Assembly: GCA_963724495.1 (NCBI GenBank) | Contig: CAVRUZ010000002.1 | Span: 992,001 to 1,056,000, forward strand | From: CAVRUZ01 sp963724495 | GTDB lineage: Bacteria > Actinomycetota > Actinomycetes > Propionibacteriales > DAIQRJ01 | Length of the DNA stretch: 64,000 nt | Reading direction: 5' to 3' | Shown: in pieces, positions 29,246-37,520 of the stretch | Layout: each line of letters starts with the position of its first letter | Numbering within the stretch: position 1 is the stretch's first letter | Translations under genes and position numbers: made by a program | Notes under the pieces: generated by a model | Told to the model about the DNA's origin: nothing | The model's input: only the letters and a program-made list of their open reading frames with translations | Database searches by the model: none

Positions 29246-30419
29246 TCAGCCGGATCGCCGGGCGGACTTCAGCGCCCGGCTGCGTCCGCGTGACCTCGAC
29301 GACGTCAGCGTGCGGTTGCCCCCGGCCGTGGATTTGCGGGCAGGCTTCTTGCTGGCCTTCTTGGCGGTGGCCTTCTTGGCGGTGGCCTTCTTCGCGGTGG
29401 CCTTCTTGGCGGTGGCCTTCTTGGCGCGCGGCCTTCTTGGCCGGCTTGCCGGCACCCTTCTTGGCCGGCTTGCCGGCACCCTTCTTGGCCCGCGCCGGAT
29501 CGCTGCGCTGGCCACCGCTCTTCTTCGCTGCCCGCCGGCCGGACTTTGCGCTCGCACGGTCCTTCGGTTGGCTGTCGGGCGGCTCCGCCGGCGCTCCGAC
29601 CGACAACCGCAGCCTCTCCGCTTCGGGATCGAAATCTGCCGCCGGAAAGGCGGGATCGATCTGCTGCAGGTGCTCAAGGAGCAGCTGGCTGACGGCAAGG
29701 TCTCGATACCACTTGTGGTCCGCGGGGATCACGTACCACGGTGCCGAGTCGGTGTTGCACCGGTTGAGGGCCTCGTCGTATGCGGCGGCGTAATGGGCCC
29801 AGTACCCGCGCTCGTCGATGTCGGACGGGTTGAACTTCCAGTGCTTGGTCGGGTCGTCCAGTCGCGCCAGCAGGCGGCGGCGTTGCTCCTCCGGTGAGAT
29901 GTGCAGGAAGCACTTGATCACCGTGACGCCACGCTCTGCCAGGTCTGCCTCGAAGTTGTTGATCGAGTCGTACCGCGCCGCCCAGGTCGACCGAGGCGCC
30001 AGCTCGTGGACCCGGACGATCAGCACGTCCTCGTAGTGCGATCGGTCGAAGACACCGATCACGCCCGGCTCGGGCAGCCGTCGACGGATCCGCCACAGGA
30101 AGTCGTGCTGACTCTCCTCCGCTGTGGGCTGCTTGAACGAGGTGATCTCCAGTCCCTGCGGATTCACCAGACCGGTCACGTGCTCGATCACGCCGCCCTT
30201 GCCGGACGTGTCCATGCCCTGCAGCACGAGGAGAAGGCTGTTGTTGGCGCCGTTGCCCCGGCCCGCGGCATAGAGGCGTTCCTGCAGTTCGACGAGGGCC
30301 GGCCGCAAGTTGGCGACGGCCTTGCGGCCCTTCTTCTTCCCCTTGTCGAACCCGGGAGTGGCGTCGGTGGGCAACCCTGTCGGCTGCCCGACCTTCAGGG
30401 TCGAGTCGCAGCAGGTCAC
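29246..30419 (-). CDS. ppk2: PPK2-family polyphosphate kinase with a histone-H1-like lysine tail, one apparent frameshift
   Basis: The PPK2 core (about 1-260) shows LLLVLQGMDTSGKGGVIEHV (Walker A), GVIGVFDRSHYEDVLIVRVH (Walker B and lid) and KHWKFNPSDIDERGYW. PPK2 enzymes phosphorylate nucleotides from polyphosphate or make polyphosphate. The core is followed by a roughly 130-residue basic tail: two copies of KKGAGKPA and several AKKAT units, ending ARKSTAGGNRTLTSS. One extra base near 29430 breaks the tail; correcting it places the stop at 29246, 2 bp from the glyA stop, which supports the fix. The start is GTG at 30419. Such tails bind DNA or polyphosphate in HU/H1-like proteins. Confidence 0.88.
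29353..29492 (-). repeat. Short tandem repeats encoding the lysine-rich PPK2 tail
   Basis: About five 15-bp units (GCCACCGCCAAGAAG on the coding strand, encoding ATAKK) are followed by two 24-bp units encoding GAGKPAKK. Such arrays change length readily, and the apparent frameshift lies between the two repeat types. Confidence 0.8.
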
Positions 30420-30595
30420 GGAACGAATCAGCCACAGCAGTACACCTCCCAGGACAGGATTGGAACCTACCCTTACGCGGGCCGCTTCCGGTCGAGGTCG
30501 ACACGCGACTCCCCGAGGACCCGGTGGGGAAAGGCGACGGCGCCACTCGGATGCGCCCAGAGGTCACAGCTGCCCTGCCGTGGTGAGATTGCCCG

Positions 30596-31336
30596 GTGGA
30601 CGTCCGCCAGTTGGTGCCAGCCGGACGTCCGGAAGCCCTGTCGGTGGCCGATCTCGCCGACCTGTATGCCGTACCCACTCCCCGCCCGGGTCGCCCCGCG
30701 TGGCTGCGCCTGAACTTCGTCACCACCCTGGACGGGTCGATCCAGGGTCCCGACGGACGATCGGGCTCGATCAACAACGAGACCGACAGCCTGGTGTTCG
30801 CACTCCAGCGCGCGCTGGCCGATGTCATCCTCGCCGGAGCGGGAACTACCCGGGCGGAGAGCTACCGGCCGGCGTCCGTCCGCCCCGGCCTCGTGCAGTT
30901 CCGCGAGGCCGCCGGGCTGTCCGGAGATCCGCCGATCGCCGTGGTCACGGCCAGCGGCCGCGTTGGTGATGCCTTGCTGTCCGATCCCACCTCGATCGTG
31001 CTCACCACCACGTCCGGGGCACAGGCGCTGGATGGTCGATCCGCCCACGTCATCGACTGTGGTCGTGATGAGGTCGACCTGACGACCGCAGTCGAGGCGC
31101 TCGCGGCGCTCGGTCATCACCGGATCACCTGCGAGGGCGGTGGCACCCTGGCCGGCGGACTGGTCCGGGCCGGGCAGGTGGACGAGCTCTGCCTCACCTG
31201 GGCGCCCTTCCTGCTGGGCGGCAATCCGCAGCGACTGCTCGGGGAGCACCCGCTCGCCTCGATGGTGGCCCTTCGCCCGGCCAGCCTCCTGCTGGACGAG
31301 GCGGGGTACCTGCTCGGCCGGTGGCTCGTCGCCTGA
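30596..31336 (+). CDS. RibD C-terminal-domain (DHFR-like) reductase
   Basis: The 246-aa protein has the fold of the pyrimidine reductase half of RibD: RLNFVTTLDGSIQGPDGRSG, DVILAGAGTTRAESY, HRITCEGGGTLAGGL and WAPFLLGGNPQRLL. Stand-alone members are NADPH-dependent reductases of flavin or folate-like pyrimidine substrates. The physiological substrate is unknown, and no other riboflavin gene is nearby. The GTG at 30596 is the start that includes the conserved N-terminal block. It is divergent from ppk2 and ends about 40 bp before the DNA ligase, probably one transcription unit. Confidence 0.82.
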   Translation: MDVRQLVPAGRPEALSVADLADLYAVPTPRPGRPAWLRLNFVTTLDGSIQGPDGRSGSINNETDSLVFALQRALADVILAGAGTTRAESYRPASVRPGLVQFREAAGLSGDPPIAVVTASGRVGDALLSDPTSIVLTTTSGAQALDGRSAHVIDCGRDEVDLTTAVEALAALGHHRITCEGGGTLAGGLVRAGQVDELCLTWAPFLLGGNPQRLLGEHPLASMVALRPASLLLDEAGYLLGRWLVA

Positions 31337-31374
31337 CCGCTCACCCACCGCCGCCACCGGGCACACTGTGGCCC

Positions 31375-32463
31375 ATGGACCTGCCTGTGATGCCTCCGGT
31401 CAAACCGATGCTGGCGAAGTCGGTTCCCGACGTGCCAGAAGGCGACATGCTCTACGAACCCAAGTGGGACGGCTTCCGCTGCCTGGTGTTCCGCGACGGT
31501 GACGAGGTCGAACTCGGCAGTCGCAACGAGCGTCCACTGACCCGCTACTTCCCCGAGATGGTCGAAGCAGTGAAGGCCAATCTGCCCGATCGTGTAGTGC
31601 TCGACGGTGAGATCGTGGTCGCGCTCGACGGGCGGCTGGACTTCGAGCGACTGCAGGAACGCATCCACCCGGCTGCCTCTCGCGTGAACGAACTCGCGGT
31701 CCGCTGGCCGGCGTCCTACGTGGCGTTCGACTGCCTGGCAAGGGATGGCGAGTCCCTGATGGACCGGCCATTCTCCGAACGTCGCGCAGTGCTCGAGGAG
31801 GTGCTCGCCGGAGCCGCCGACCCCGTTCTGCTCACCCCGATCAGTGACGAGGCAGCGGTCGCGCGGCAGTGGTTCGTCGACTTCGAGGGAGCGGGTCTCG
31901 ACGGCGTGATCGCCAAGCCGGTCAGCGGAATCTACCGACCAGACGTGCGGGCGATGTTCAAGATCAAGCACACCCGCACCTGTGATGCCGTTCTCGCCGG
32001 CTTCCGCTGGCACAAGGCGTCGACCGCAGCAAAGCCGCTCCTGGGCTCGATGTTGCTCGGCCTCTACACCGATTCCGGCGAGCTTGCCTTCGTCGGTGTC
32101 TCGGCGTCGTTCTCCACGGCCAGGCGGGCCGAACTCGTCAACGAGGTCGAGGAACTCCGTTGCGACATCACCGAGCATCCGTGGTCAGGCTGGGGTGCTG
32201 ACGCAGTGTCCCTCTCGCCCGAACCATCCACCGCCCGCAAGCCCGGGAACATGAACCGGTGGAACTCCGGCAAGGACATGTCGTTCGTGCCGCTGCGGCC
32301 CACCCGGGTCCTCGAGGTCGGGTACGACGCCATGCAGGGAACCCGATTCCGCCACACGGCCCAGTTCAAGCGCTGGCGCCCCGACCGCGATCCGCTGAGC
32401 TGCACGTTCGAGCAGTTGGAGCGGCCCGTCGACCTCGCGCTCACCGAGGTCCTTGCCCGCTGA
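31375..32463 (+). CDS. ligC: ATP-dependent DNA ligase (LigC type)
   Basis: The 362-aa ligase has the adenylation-site lysine in EPKWDGFRCLVF. Further nucleotidyltransferase motifs follow: VVLDGEIVVALDGRLDF, YVAFDCLARDG, LDGVIAKPVSGIYRPD and MFKIKHTRTCDAVLAGF. A C-terminal OB domain ends in a basic RFRHTAQFKRWRPDRDP. LigC enzymes join nicks in actinobacterial repair or act as backup in NHEJ. A separate LigD-type polymerase gene lies 5 kb away, so this genome keeps these activities on separate proteins. The ATG at 31375 is preceded by the reductase gene and has no obvious Shine-Dalgarno. Confidence 0.92.
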   Translation: MDLPVMPPVKPMLAKSVPDVPEGDMLYEPKWDGFRCLVFRDGDEVELGSRNERPLTRYFPEMVEAVKANLPDRVVLDGEIVVALDGRLDFERLQERIHPAASRVNELAVRWPASYVAFDCLARDGESLMDRPFSERRAVLEEVLAGAADPVLLTPISDEAAVARQWFVDFEGAGLDGVIAKPVSGIYRPDVRAMFKIKHTRTCDAVLAGFRWHKASTAAKPLLGSMLLGLYTDSGELAFVGVSASFSTARRAELVNEVEELRCDITEHPWSGWGADAVSLSPEPSTARKPGNMNRWNSGKDMSFVPLRPTRVLEVGYDAMQGTRFRHTAQFKRWRPDRDPLSCTFEQLERPVDLALTEVLAR

Positions 32464-32543
32464 GTAGCCCAGGGGTCACGTAGGGTCGCGATAGACCGGG
32501 CTGCCAGACCACGCGCCCGAACAGTCGGCCGGGAGGTACAACG

Positions 32544-33110
32544 ATGTACACCGTCGCTCTGTTGATCGAACAAGGACTGAGTCGGATCGACGCCGACGAG
32601 GTCGTCGGCCTTCGCGATCAGACGGTCGAGACCACGAAGTACTGGGTGGTTCTCCCGGTCGATGAGGCCGCACACCGGGTGGAGACGTCGCTCGGTGCGA
32701 TGGCCGCCAACGAACCGTTCGGCGGTGCCCCCGTCCTCATGCCCGACCTCGATCTCGAGGAGATCAGGCGCGAGGTCATCGAGGAGTCCAACATCGCCCT
32801 CGCCCAGAGCCTCGAAAGCCTGCGCGCTGCAGGGGCAGCCAATGTCGACGGTGAGGTCACGAACATCGACCCGGTCGACGCCGTGACGAAAGCCGTCGCC
32901 ACCCACAACGCCGACGAGGTGGTCGTGTTCACCCGACCGCACCTCGTCGCGGAGTTCTTCCACGTGGACTGGACATCCCGGGCGCGCAAGCGGCTCGGAG
33001 TACCGCTTCTCCATCTGATCGAGCACAAGAAGGACCGGCACGACAAGGCCGGACGGGGAAGAAAGCCCGAAGATCCCACGCCCAGCCAGGCCACCAACGC
33101 CGGCGAATGA
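32544..33110 (+). CDS. Usp-like Rossmann-fold protein of unknown function
   Basis: The 188-aa protein has a C-terminal half, VDAVTKAVATHNADEVVVFTRPH with ARKRLGVPLLHLIEH, that resembles the last strand-helix-strand of the Usp/HUP fold (DEVVVxTRPH). The N-terminal half is not recognisable. A charged low-complexity tail (KKDRHDKAGRGRKPED) ends it. No ATP-binding loop is evident. GGGAGG 7 nt before the ATG is an excellent Shine-Dalgarno. A TAGGGT -10 candidate at 32481-32486 gives a leader of about 50 nt. I would call it conserved hypothetical with Usp likeness. Confidence 0.65.
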   Translation: MYTVALLIEQGLSRIDADEVVGLRDQTVETTKYWVVLPVDEAAHRVETSLGAMAANEPFGGAPVLMPDLDLEEIRREVIEESNIALAQSLESLRAAGAANVDGEVTNIDPVDAVTKAVATHNADEVVVFTRPHLVAEFFHVDWTSRARKRLGVPLLHLIEHKKDRHDKAGRGRKPEDPTPSQATNAGE

Positions 33111-33169
33111 CCTGACTTCTCCACTACGACTAGGGATCTCCGCTCCGCGCGGATGGTCTTGGCTGCGCC

Positions 33170-33190
33170 GGCCTGCCTGGCAGGGAGGCC
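33170..33190 (+). terminator. Hairpin after the Usp-like gene
   Basis: GGCCTGCCT-GGC-AGGGAGGCC, a 9-bp stem with one mismatch, lies 60 bp after the stop codon and just before the sortase gene. Confidence 0.5.
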
Positions 33191-33220
33191 TGGGTGCCAC
33201 CTCGCTGACGGTACGTTGGC

Positions 33221-33934
33221 ATGGTGTTCAACTACCGGTGGTTCGCCCGAACCGGTGTGACACTGGTGGCAGTGGCCCTGGGCGTGGTTGGGGCGGTGAT
33301 CCTCTGGATCGCGATCTCGAACTCGAGGGTCGAGCCGACGGCTCCGAGCTTCACGGCGTCCGGTAGCGAGAACACCCCTACGCCAACGACAACATCCACG
33401 TCGGAAGCACCCGACAAGCCCCACTCGGGTCGCACCGGCATCCCCGACAACATCACCGGACCTGTGCTCGCGGAGTCCGACCCCACCGAGATCTCGATTC
33501 CTGGGCTGGGTGTCCGGTCGCACCTGATCGACTTGGGCGTCGACGCGAAGGGCGCGATGGACGTTCCGAAGGACGGCGCGATGGCCGGGTGGTACACCCT
33601 GGGGCCGACTCCCGGGGCACTCGGCCCGGCCGTCATCGCCGGCCACGTCGACCTGAACGGGGAGCCCGCGGTGTTCTACCGGCTGGGCACGATGCGAGTC
33701 GGCGACCGGGTGTTGGTGTCCAGGGCGGATGGCCGCACGGCGATCTTCTCGGTCACCAAGGTGGCCAAGTATGCGAAAAGCGCCTTCCCGACCGGATCGG
33801 TATTCGGCCGCACCGACCACGCCGGCCTGCGATTGATCACCTGTGGTGGCGCCTTCGACCAGTCCACCCAGCACTACGCGGACAATGTCGTCGTCTTCGC
33901 CAAGCTCGTCGCCGACCAGCGGACACGAAGATGA
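33221..33934 (+). CDS. Class F sortase
   Basis: This 237-aa membrane-anchored transpeptidase has an N-terminal TM helix (GVTLVAVALGVVGAVILWIA), then a Thr/Ser/Pro linker (about 45-75), then the sortase barrel. The catalytic His is His142 in AGHVDLNG and the catalytic Cys is Cys208 in LRLITCGGAFD; the Arg role is probably played by an Arg near the C-terminus. Class F sortases attach surface proteins in actinobacteria, often with CHRD-like proteins encoded nearby. It is convergent with a secreted Pro/Thr-rich protein and a CHRD-like protein that may be substrates. A TACGTT -10 candidate lies 3 bp before the ATG, so a leaderless GTG at 33224 is possible. Confidence 0.88.
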   Translation: MVFNYRWFARTGVTLVAVALGVVGAVILWIAISNSRVEPTAPSFTASGSENTPTPTTTSTSEAPDKPHSGRTGIPDNITGPVLAESDPTEISIPGLGVRSHLIDLGVDAKGAMDVPKDGAMAGWYTLGPTPGALGPAVIAGHVDLNGEPAVFYRLGTMRVGDRVLVSRADGRTAIFSVTKVAKYAKSAFPTGSVFGRTDHAGLRLITCGGAFDQSTQHYADNVVVFAKLVADQRTRR

Positions 33935-33983
33935 GTCAGGATCCTGAACGTCGGGAAGGACGAGCCGGTAGGCCGCGTCAGCG

Positions 33984-34643
33984 CTACCTGATCACGACGG
34001 TGACCGGCTGGGACACAGCGTCGGACTTTGGATCGACGATGCGGATCTGATGCTCGCCGGGACTTGCCAACTCGACATGGACGGTGAAGTTCCCGGATTC
34101 GTCGGTTGTCGTCGGCAGCGGGAAGTCCACCCAGTCGGCCCCCTGCTGTTGCTGGATTCGCAGGATGGTTCGAGCACGAGAGCCGACGTAGGTCCCCGCC
34201 ATGCTGACGGTCTCGAACGGGCCGGCTGCGAACTCCTCGCCCTTGACTTGAATCGCCGACTCCGAGCCGTCGGTGGAACCGGGCGGGTTCTCGTCCGGGG
34301 CTGGGTCCTTCGGGGTCGGCGACTCCTTCGGCGTAGGCGTGGCCTTCGGAGTAGGCGTTTCCCTTGGAGTGCGGGTTGCCTTGGGCGTGGGTGTGGCTGT
34401 CGCCTTGGGTGTCGGCGGCTCAGGTGACGCGGTGGGTGTCGGCGACGGCGTGTCGCCGGGCGCGACGGCGACCGGGGTGACCCCCCGCGGCATCACACTC
34501 GGAGGCGTGCGAGTGGCCAAAGCCTCCCGCTGCGTGGCCGGACCGTTGTCGTCGCCTGACAACACCGTCTGGATGATCACGATGTCCAGCAGGATCAGGA
34601 CAGCAAGGACCAGCAAGAGTGGTCTCTTGACCAAGGCTCGCAC
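33984..34643 (-). CDS. Membrane-anchored extracellular protein with Pro/Thr-rich linker
   Basis: The 219-aa protein has a basic N-terminus (MRALVKRPLL) and a TM helix (VLAVLILLDIVIIQTVLS). A linker of repeated TPKATPTPK-like words follows (about 65-115), then a C-terminal beta-rich domain of about 90 residues (VSMAGTYVGSRARTIL...NFTVHVELASPGEHQIRIVD) that looks Ig-like. The GTG start has GAGGGGGG 7 nt upstream. It follows the CHRD-like gene by 28 bp, probably one operon. Its N-terminus is paralogous to that of the Pro-rich protein at 35975-36823. Function is unknown; a sortase-associated envelope protein is likely. Confidence 0.75.
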   Translation of the reverse strand: MRALVKRPLLLVLAVLILLDIVIIQTVLSGDDNGPATQREALATRTPPSVMPRGVTPVAVAPGDTPSPTPTASPEPPTPKATATPTPKATRTPRETPTPKATPTPKESPTPKDPAPDENPPGSTDGSESAIQVKGEEFAAGPFETVSMAGTYVGSRARTILRIQQQQGADWVDFPLPTTTDESGNFTVHVELASPGEHQIRIVDPKSDAVSQPVTVVIR

Positions 34644-34671
34644 GTGATGTCCCCCCTCGAAGTGCCTGGAC

Positions 34672-35475
34672 TCAGGTCAGATGCCGGCCGGCACGGCGCG
34701 CTGCGAAGACTGCCGCGGACAGGGCGAGGAGCAGGGCACCCAGAGACGTGAGTGCGACGTTGCCGGACCTGGCGGCTGTCCCGCCACCGCCGGTGTCGAC
34801 ACCCCCACTGGGTGGCGCGGGAGCCGCTGCCCCCATGATCACTCCGCAGCTGGCCGGGTTGGTGGCTTCCTCCGGAACGCCGGGAGACCCGAGGTTCTTC
34901 GCGAATGTCGACTCGCCGAGTCCATCAAGGTCGTACTTGTCGTTGTTGTTCGCGTCGATGCCGTGCTGCACGATGTGGACTTCGGACAGATGGTCGAGTA
35001 GGGCCTCCGGCACCTGCCCCGCGGCGAAGGTCCGTCGGTAATCCAGGCGGCCATTGGCGTCCGCGACCGGCATCCGGTCGAGGGCGAGAGCACTGGCGGC
35101 TGACACGTCGCCGCGCGTTGTCAGCGGCAGGTAGATCGCGCCGTACTCTCCGACCGCTTCCTCGTTTGTGAGGATGCCGTCGCCGTCTTTGTCGTTGGCC
35201 AGCGTCGGGCACATGAAGTGGGTCTCGTGCCCAGATCCCACCGAGCCGTGAATGTGCTGTGCGTGTGGCTGGCCGGGCACCAGGCCGCGCGTATGGATGA
35301 CGACCGTGAGCCGGCCGTCGTCGGTGGCCGTCAGCGAGACGGTGCCGCTCACGCCGCTCTCGTTCAGCTGAGTGAGCTTGGCCTTCACCGTGGTGTCGGC
35401 CGCGGCTGGTCCACTGAAGCCCAACACGAGACCTGCCGTAGCGCTCAGAAGGAGAGCGATGCGGATCTTCTTCAC
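34672..35475 (-). CDS. Secreted CHRD-like protein with C-terminal wall/membrane anchor
   Basis: The 267-aa protein has a cleavable signal peptide (MKKIRIALLLSATAGLVLGFSGPAAA). A CHRD- or Cu/Zn-SOD-like beta domain with RLTVVIHTRGLVPGQPHAQ and HIHGSVG follows, then an acidic Ca-binding-like NDKDGDGILTNEE loop. It ends with a Gly-rich linker, a hydrophobic stretch (ALTSLGALLLALSAAVFAA) and RRAGRH, the layout of a sortase sorting signal. The VDTG before the helix is a candidate recognition site, though not a classic LPXTG. The class F sortase 738 bp downstream is the obvious partner. The start is GTG at 35475. Confidence 0.8.
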   Translation of the reverse strand: MKKIRIALLLSATAGLVLGFSGPAAADTTVKAKLTQLNESGVSGTVSLTATDDGRLTVVIHTRGLVPGQPHAQHIHGSVGSGHETHFMCPTLANDKDGDGILTNEEAVGEYGAIYLPLTTRGDVSAASALALDRMPVADANGRLDYRRTFAAGQVPEALLDHLSEVHIVQHGIDANNNDKYDLDGLGESTFAKNLGSPGVPEEATNPASCGVIMGAAAPAPPSGGVDTGGGGTAARSGNVALTSLGALLLALSAAVFAARRAGRHLT

Positions 35476-35974
35476 AGAAATCAGCTGCTTTCGGTCAGAA
35501 ACTGAAGGCGACCTGTAAGGACCGCACCGTAATACCTCGCGCAGCCGTTCACGCGACGGTCAAGTGGTCAAACTACCCCACGACGGTGCCCGGTAAACAA
35601 TGTCTCTTCGGCCTTGCCTCATGGTTGCTACCTGTCAGCAACTCACTACGGAAGGTGACTGACGGGCGATAAGGAAGTCCACTGATTACGGGAATTCGCT
35701 TCCCTATTGACGTGCGGTCCGGCGCTTATCAACCCTCGACCGACGGCAACCGGCAGAAACCGGCGCAAGGCGACACATGAAGTCTCGTGATCGGCCCGCG
35801 ATAACCCGCGAAGACCCGTTCTCGGCCCGGAAACTCTGCGTGCGGTCGAAATGCGTAGGCCGCCCGATCGTGAGGGATTCCTGCCGTTTCTCCAGCCCTC
35901 TGAGTGGTCGACGTGCCTCATGGCTGCGGGAGCTCTCAGCGCCTGTGCGGTGATCGCGACCGGGGGCGTCGGGA
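35476..35974. other. 499-bp non-coding stretch upstream of the CHRD-like gene
   Basis: No convincing gene is visible here. The first 180 bp upstream of the CHRD-like gene share words with 36991-37166 in the same order: a leader with ATCAGCTGC, then GGACCGCAC, then TACGGAAGGT (35647-35656). This indicates a duplicated promoter region. GC content is lower than in flanking genes. The part nearest 35975 lies downstream of the Pro-rich gene. Confidence 0.5.
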
Positions 35975-36823
35975 TCAGCACCTACGGGAGCGGCAGGTCC
36001 GGGAGTGGCAACTCCGGCTCGTCCGGCGGAGGTGGCTCCTCCTCCGGCGGGCGGTGGAGGTGGCTCCTCCTCCGGGGGCGGGGGCGGCGGAGGTGGAGGT
36101 GGCTCCTCCTCCGGGGCGGGGGTGGCGGTGGCGGCGGCGGCGGAGGTGGAGGTGGCTCCTCCGCCGGCGGAGGCGGTGGCGGGGGTGGCGGCGGTGGCGG
36201 AGGCGGAGGTGGCTCCTCCGCCGGCGGGGCGGAGGCGGTGGCGGAGGCGGCGGCGGTGGCGGAGGCGGAGGCGGAGGTGGCTCCTCCGCCGGCGGCGGAG
36301 GCAGCGGCGGGACCGTCGGCGGGATCGTCGGTCCGGGGATCGTCGGCGGGATGGTCGGCCCCGGTGTCTGGCCTGGAATCGGGGTCGAAGGGGACTCCCC
36401 CGGGCCTGGTGTCGTCGGTGACTGGCCGGGAACAGGGGTCGGTCGCTCCCCCGGGAGCGACGTTGTCTGTCGCTCAGCCGGAGTCGTCGGCGACGGTGGT
36501 TCACCGGGGAGGGGCAGGTCACCTGGGAGCGACGGTTCACCCGGGATCGGCAGCGGCGAGTCGCCCAGAATCGGCAGCGAAGGCCCCAAGATCGACGGCC
36601 GCGAGTCCACGTCGGCCGGGCTGCGTGTGTCGGTGGTCACCTCGGACGGCGGTCGGACCACCACCAGTGCCGCGGGCGTGCGGACGGCTGATTCGGCGCG
36701 CGAGGGCCTTTCGGCGGTCCCGTCCCGGGACAGCAGGACCTGGATGCCGACCAGGTCCACGAGGAGAAGGACGGCCAGCACGATCAGAAGTGGGCGCTTC
36801 TTCAACGCCGGCACGGGACTCAT
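35975..36823 (-). CDS. Membrane-anchored proline-rich protein, repeat region frameshifted
   Basis: The N-terminus (KKRPLLIVLAVLLLVDLVGI) is one TM helix, paralogous to that of the 33984-34643 protein. It is followed by a long extracellular Pro/Ser/Thr/Gly stretch (LPGERPTPVPGQ, then PTIPPTIPGPTIPP) and a run of polyproline blocks separated by EEE or AEE. In the frame as written the last 80 residues turn into Arg/His-rich sequence and end at 35975. In the acidic polyproline frame the protein would end ELPLPDLPLP at a TAG at 35982-35984, which I think is the true end. The repeat is prone to length errors. Its ATG overlaps the stop codon of the small ORF at 36820-36990. Confidence 0.7.
   Translation of the reverse strand: MSPVPALKKRPLLIVLAVLLLVDLVGIQVLLSRDGTAERPSRAESAVRTPAALVVVRPPSEVTTDTRSPADVDSRPSILGPSLPILGDSPLPIPGEPSLPGDLPLPGEPPSPTTPAERQTTSLPGERPTPVPGQSPTTPGPGESPSTPIPGQTPGPTIPPTIPGPTIPPTVPPLPPPPAEEPPPPPPPPPPPPPPPPPPRRRRSHLRLRHRRHPRHRLRRRRSHLHLRRRRHRHPRPGGGATSTSAAPAPGGGATSTARRRRSHLRRTSRSCHSRTCRSRRC
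36030..36310. repeat. GGT/GGC-rich minisatellite encoding polyproline-Glu repeats
   Basis: Roughly 280 bp consist almost wholly of GGTGGCGGCGGA-like words with repeated GGTGGCTCCTCC blocks. On the coding (minus) strand it reads polyproline interrupted by GAGGAGGAG (EEE). Slippage here, in the cell or in sequencing, changes the reading frame of the Pro-rich gene. Confidence 0.85.
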
Positions 36824-36990
36824 CGCAGTACCTCGAACGACGTCTGCAGCCCGGAGCCCGGATCGTCCTGCGTGATGGGACGACCATGACCGACGGAGCG
36901 AACCGCGGTCCCCGACGTCGGCAGCGCAGCGGTTGCTAGCACGTGGCTCGCATCCGAGCCCAGCATCGAAGCGATGAGGAAGTTGGTCAC
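36820..36990 (-). CDS. Small ORF (56 aa), probable remnant of a duplicated CHRD-like gene
   Basis: A GTG at 36990 opens 56 codons (starting MTNFLIASMLGSDASHV, with AALPTSGTAV in the middle). It ends in a TGA that overlaps the ATG of the Pro-rich gene. The DNA just upstream of the GTG is nearly the same as that upstream of the CHRD-like gene's GTG (both have ATCAGCTGC then GTCAGAA). This suggests a second cassette copy whose first gene has collapsed to a leader-sized ORF. It may now only couple translation of the Pro-rich gene. LPTSG recalls a sorting motif but no membrane helix follows. Confidence 0.4.
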   Translation of the reverse strand: MTNFLIASMLGSDASHVLATAALPTSGTAVRSVGHGRPITQDDPGSGLQTSFEVLR

Positions 36991-37520
36991 GGAGATCAGC
37001 TGCCTTCAGTCAGAACGCGGTACATAGGGCCTGTGCGTTCACAAATCGGACCGCACGGTGCAGACGGGTCAGGTGGCGATATCGCGCACAAACTACCTCG
37101 AAAAGCTAGCTATTCCTACCATCGTTTCGCCCTTTCACTTTGCGTACGTGACGCATTACGGAAGGTAACGGGAATTGGTTGCAGTTGTTCCGCCGGCCAA
37201 CCAGGTAGGAGGCTCTCCATCCACCCTCGGGCAGGGCGCGCTCCGGCGCCTTCAGGTCACGTATCGAGCTGATCGTCGGCGTGGTTGGCCGCGCATACAA
37301 CGGTCGATTTGCATAGCCGGATATGGACGGAAATGCGATGAGGAACCGGCGCCTGCGAATGCGCATTCTCCGACGACACTCGCGCGACACTGGCAGCGAG
37401 AACGAGCAAATTCGCAAGCGGATGAATGTCCATTTCTGTCGAGTGGCCGCGTCGTTGGAATGTCCTCGTCTCGATCGAGGAAATCCACGCCGTGTGATCG
37501 CGCAGGTCGGCTGCTTCGGT
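36991..37520. other. 530-bp stretch without a recognisable gene
   Basis: The part up to about 37170 looks like a promoter region duplicated from 35476-35656, with GGACCGCAC at 37048-37056 and TACGGAAGGT at 37157-37166. The rest (37170-37520) is downstream of the LigD-type polymerase. It has visibly lower GC than its neighbours, with no ORF that has a ribosome binding site or a recognisable product. Confidence 0.5.

Noticed and set aside
35851..36939. Plus-strand polyglycine ORFs across the repeat region
   Set aside because: They are the reverse reading of the proline-rich gene; the minus-strand frame has a start, a TM helix and a paralogue.
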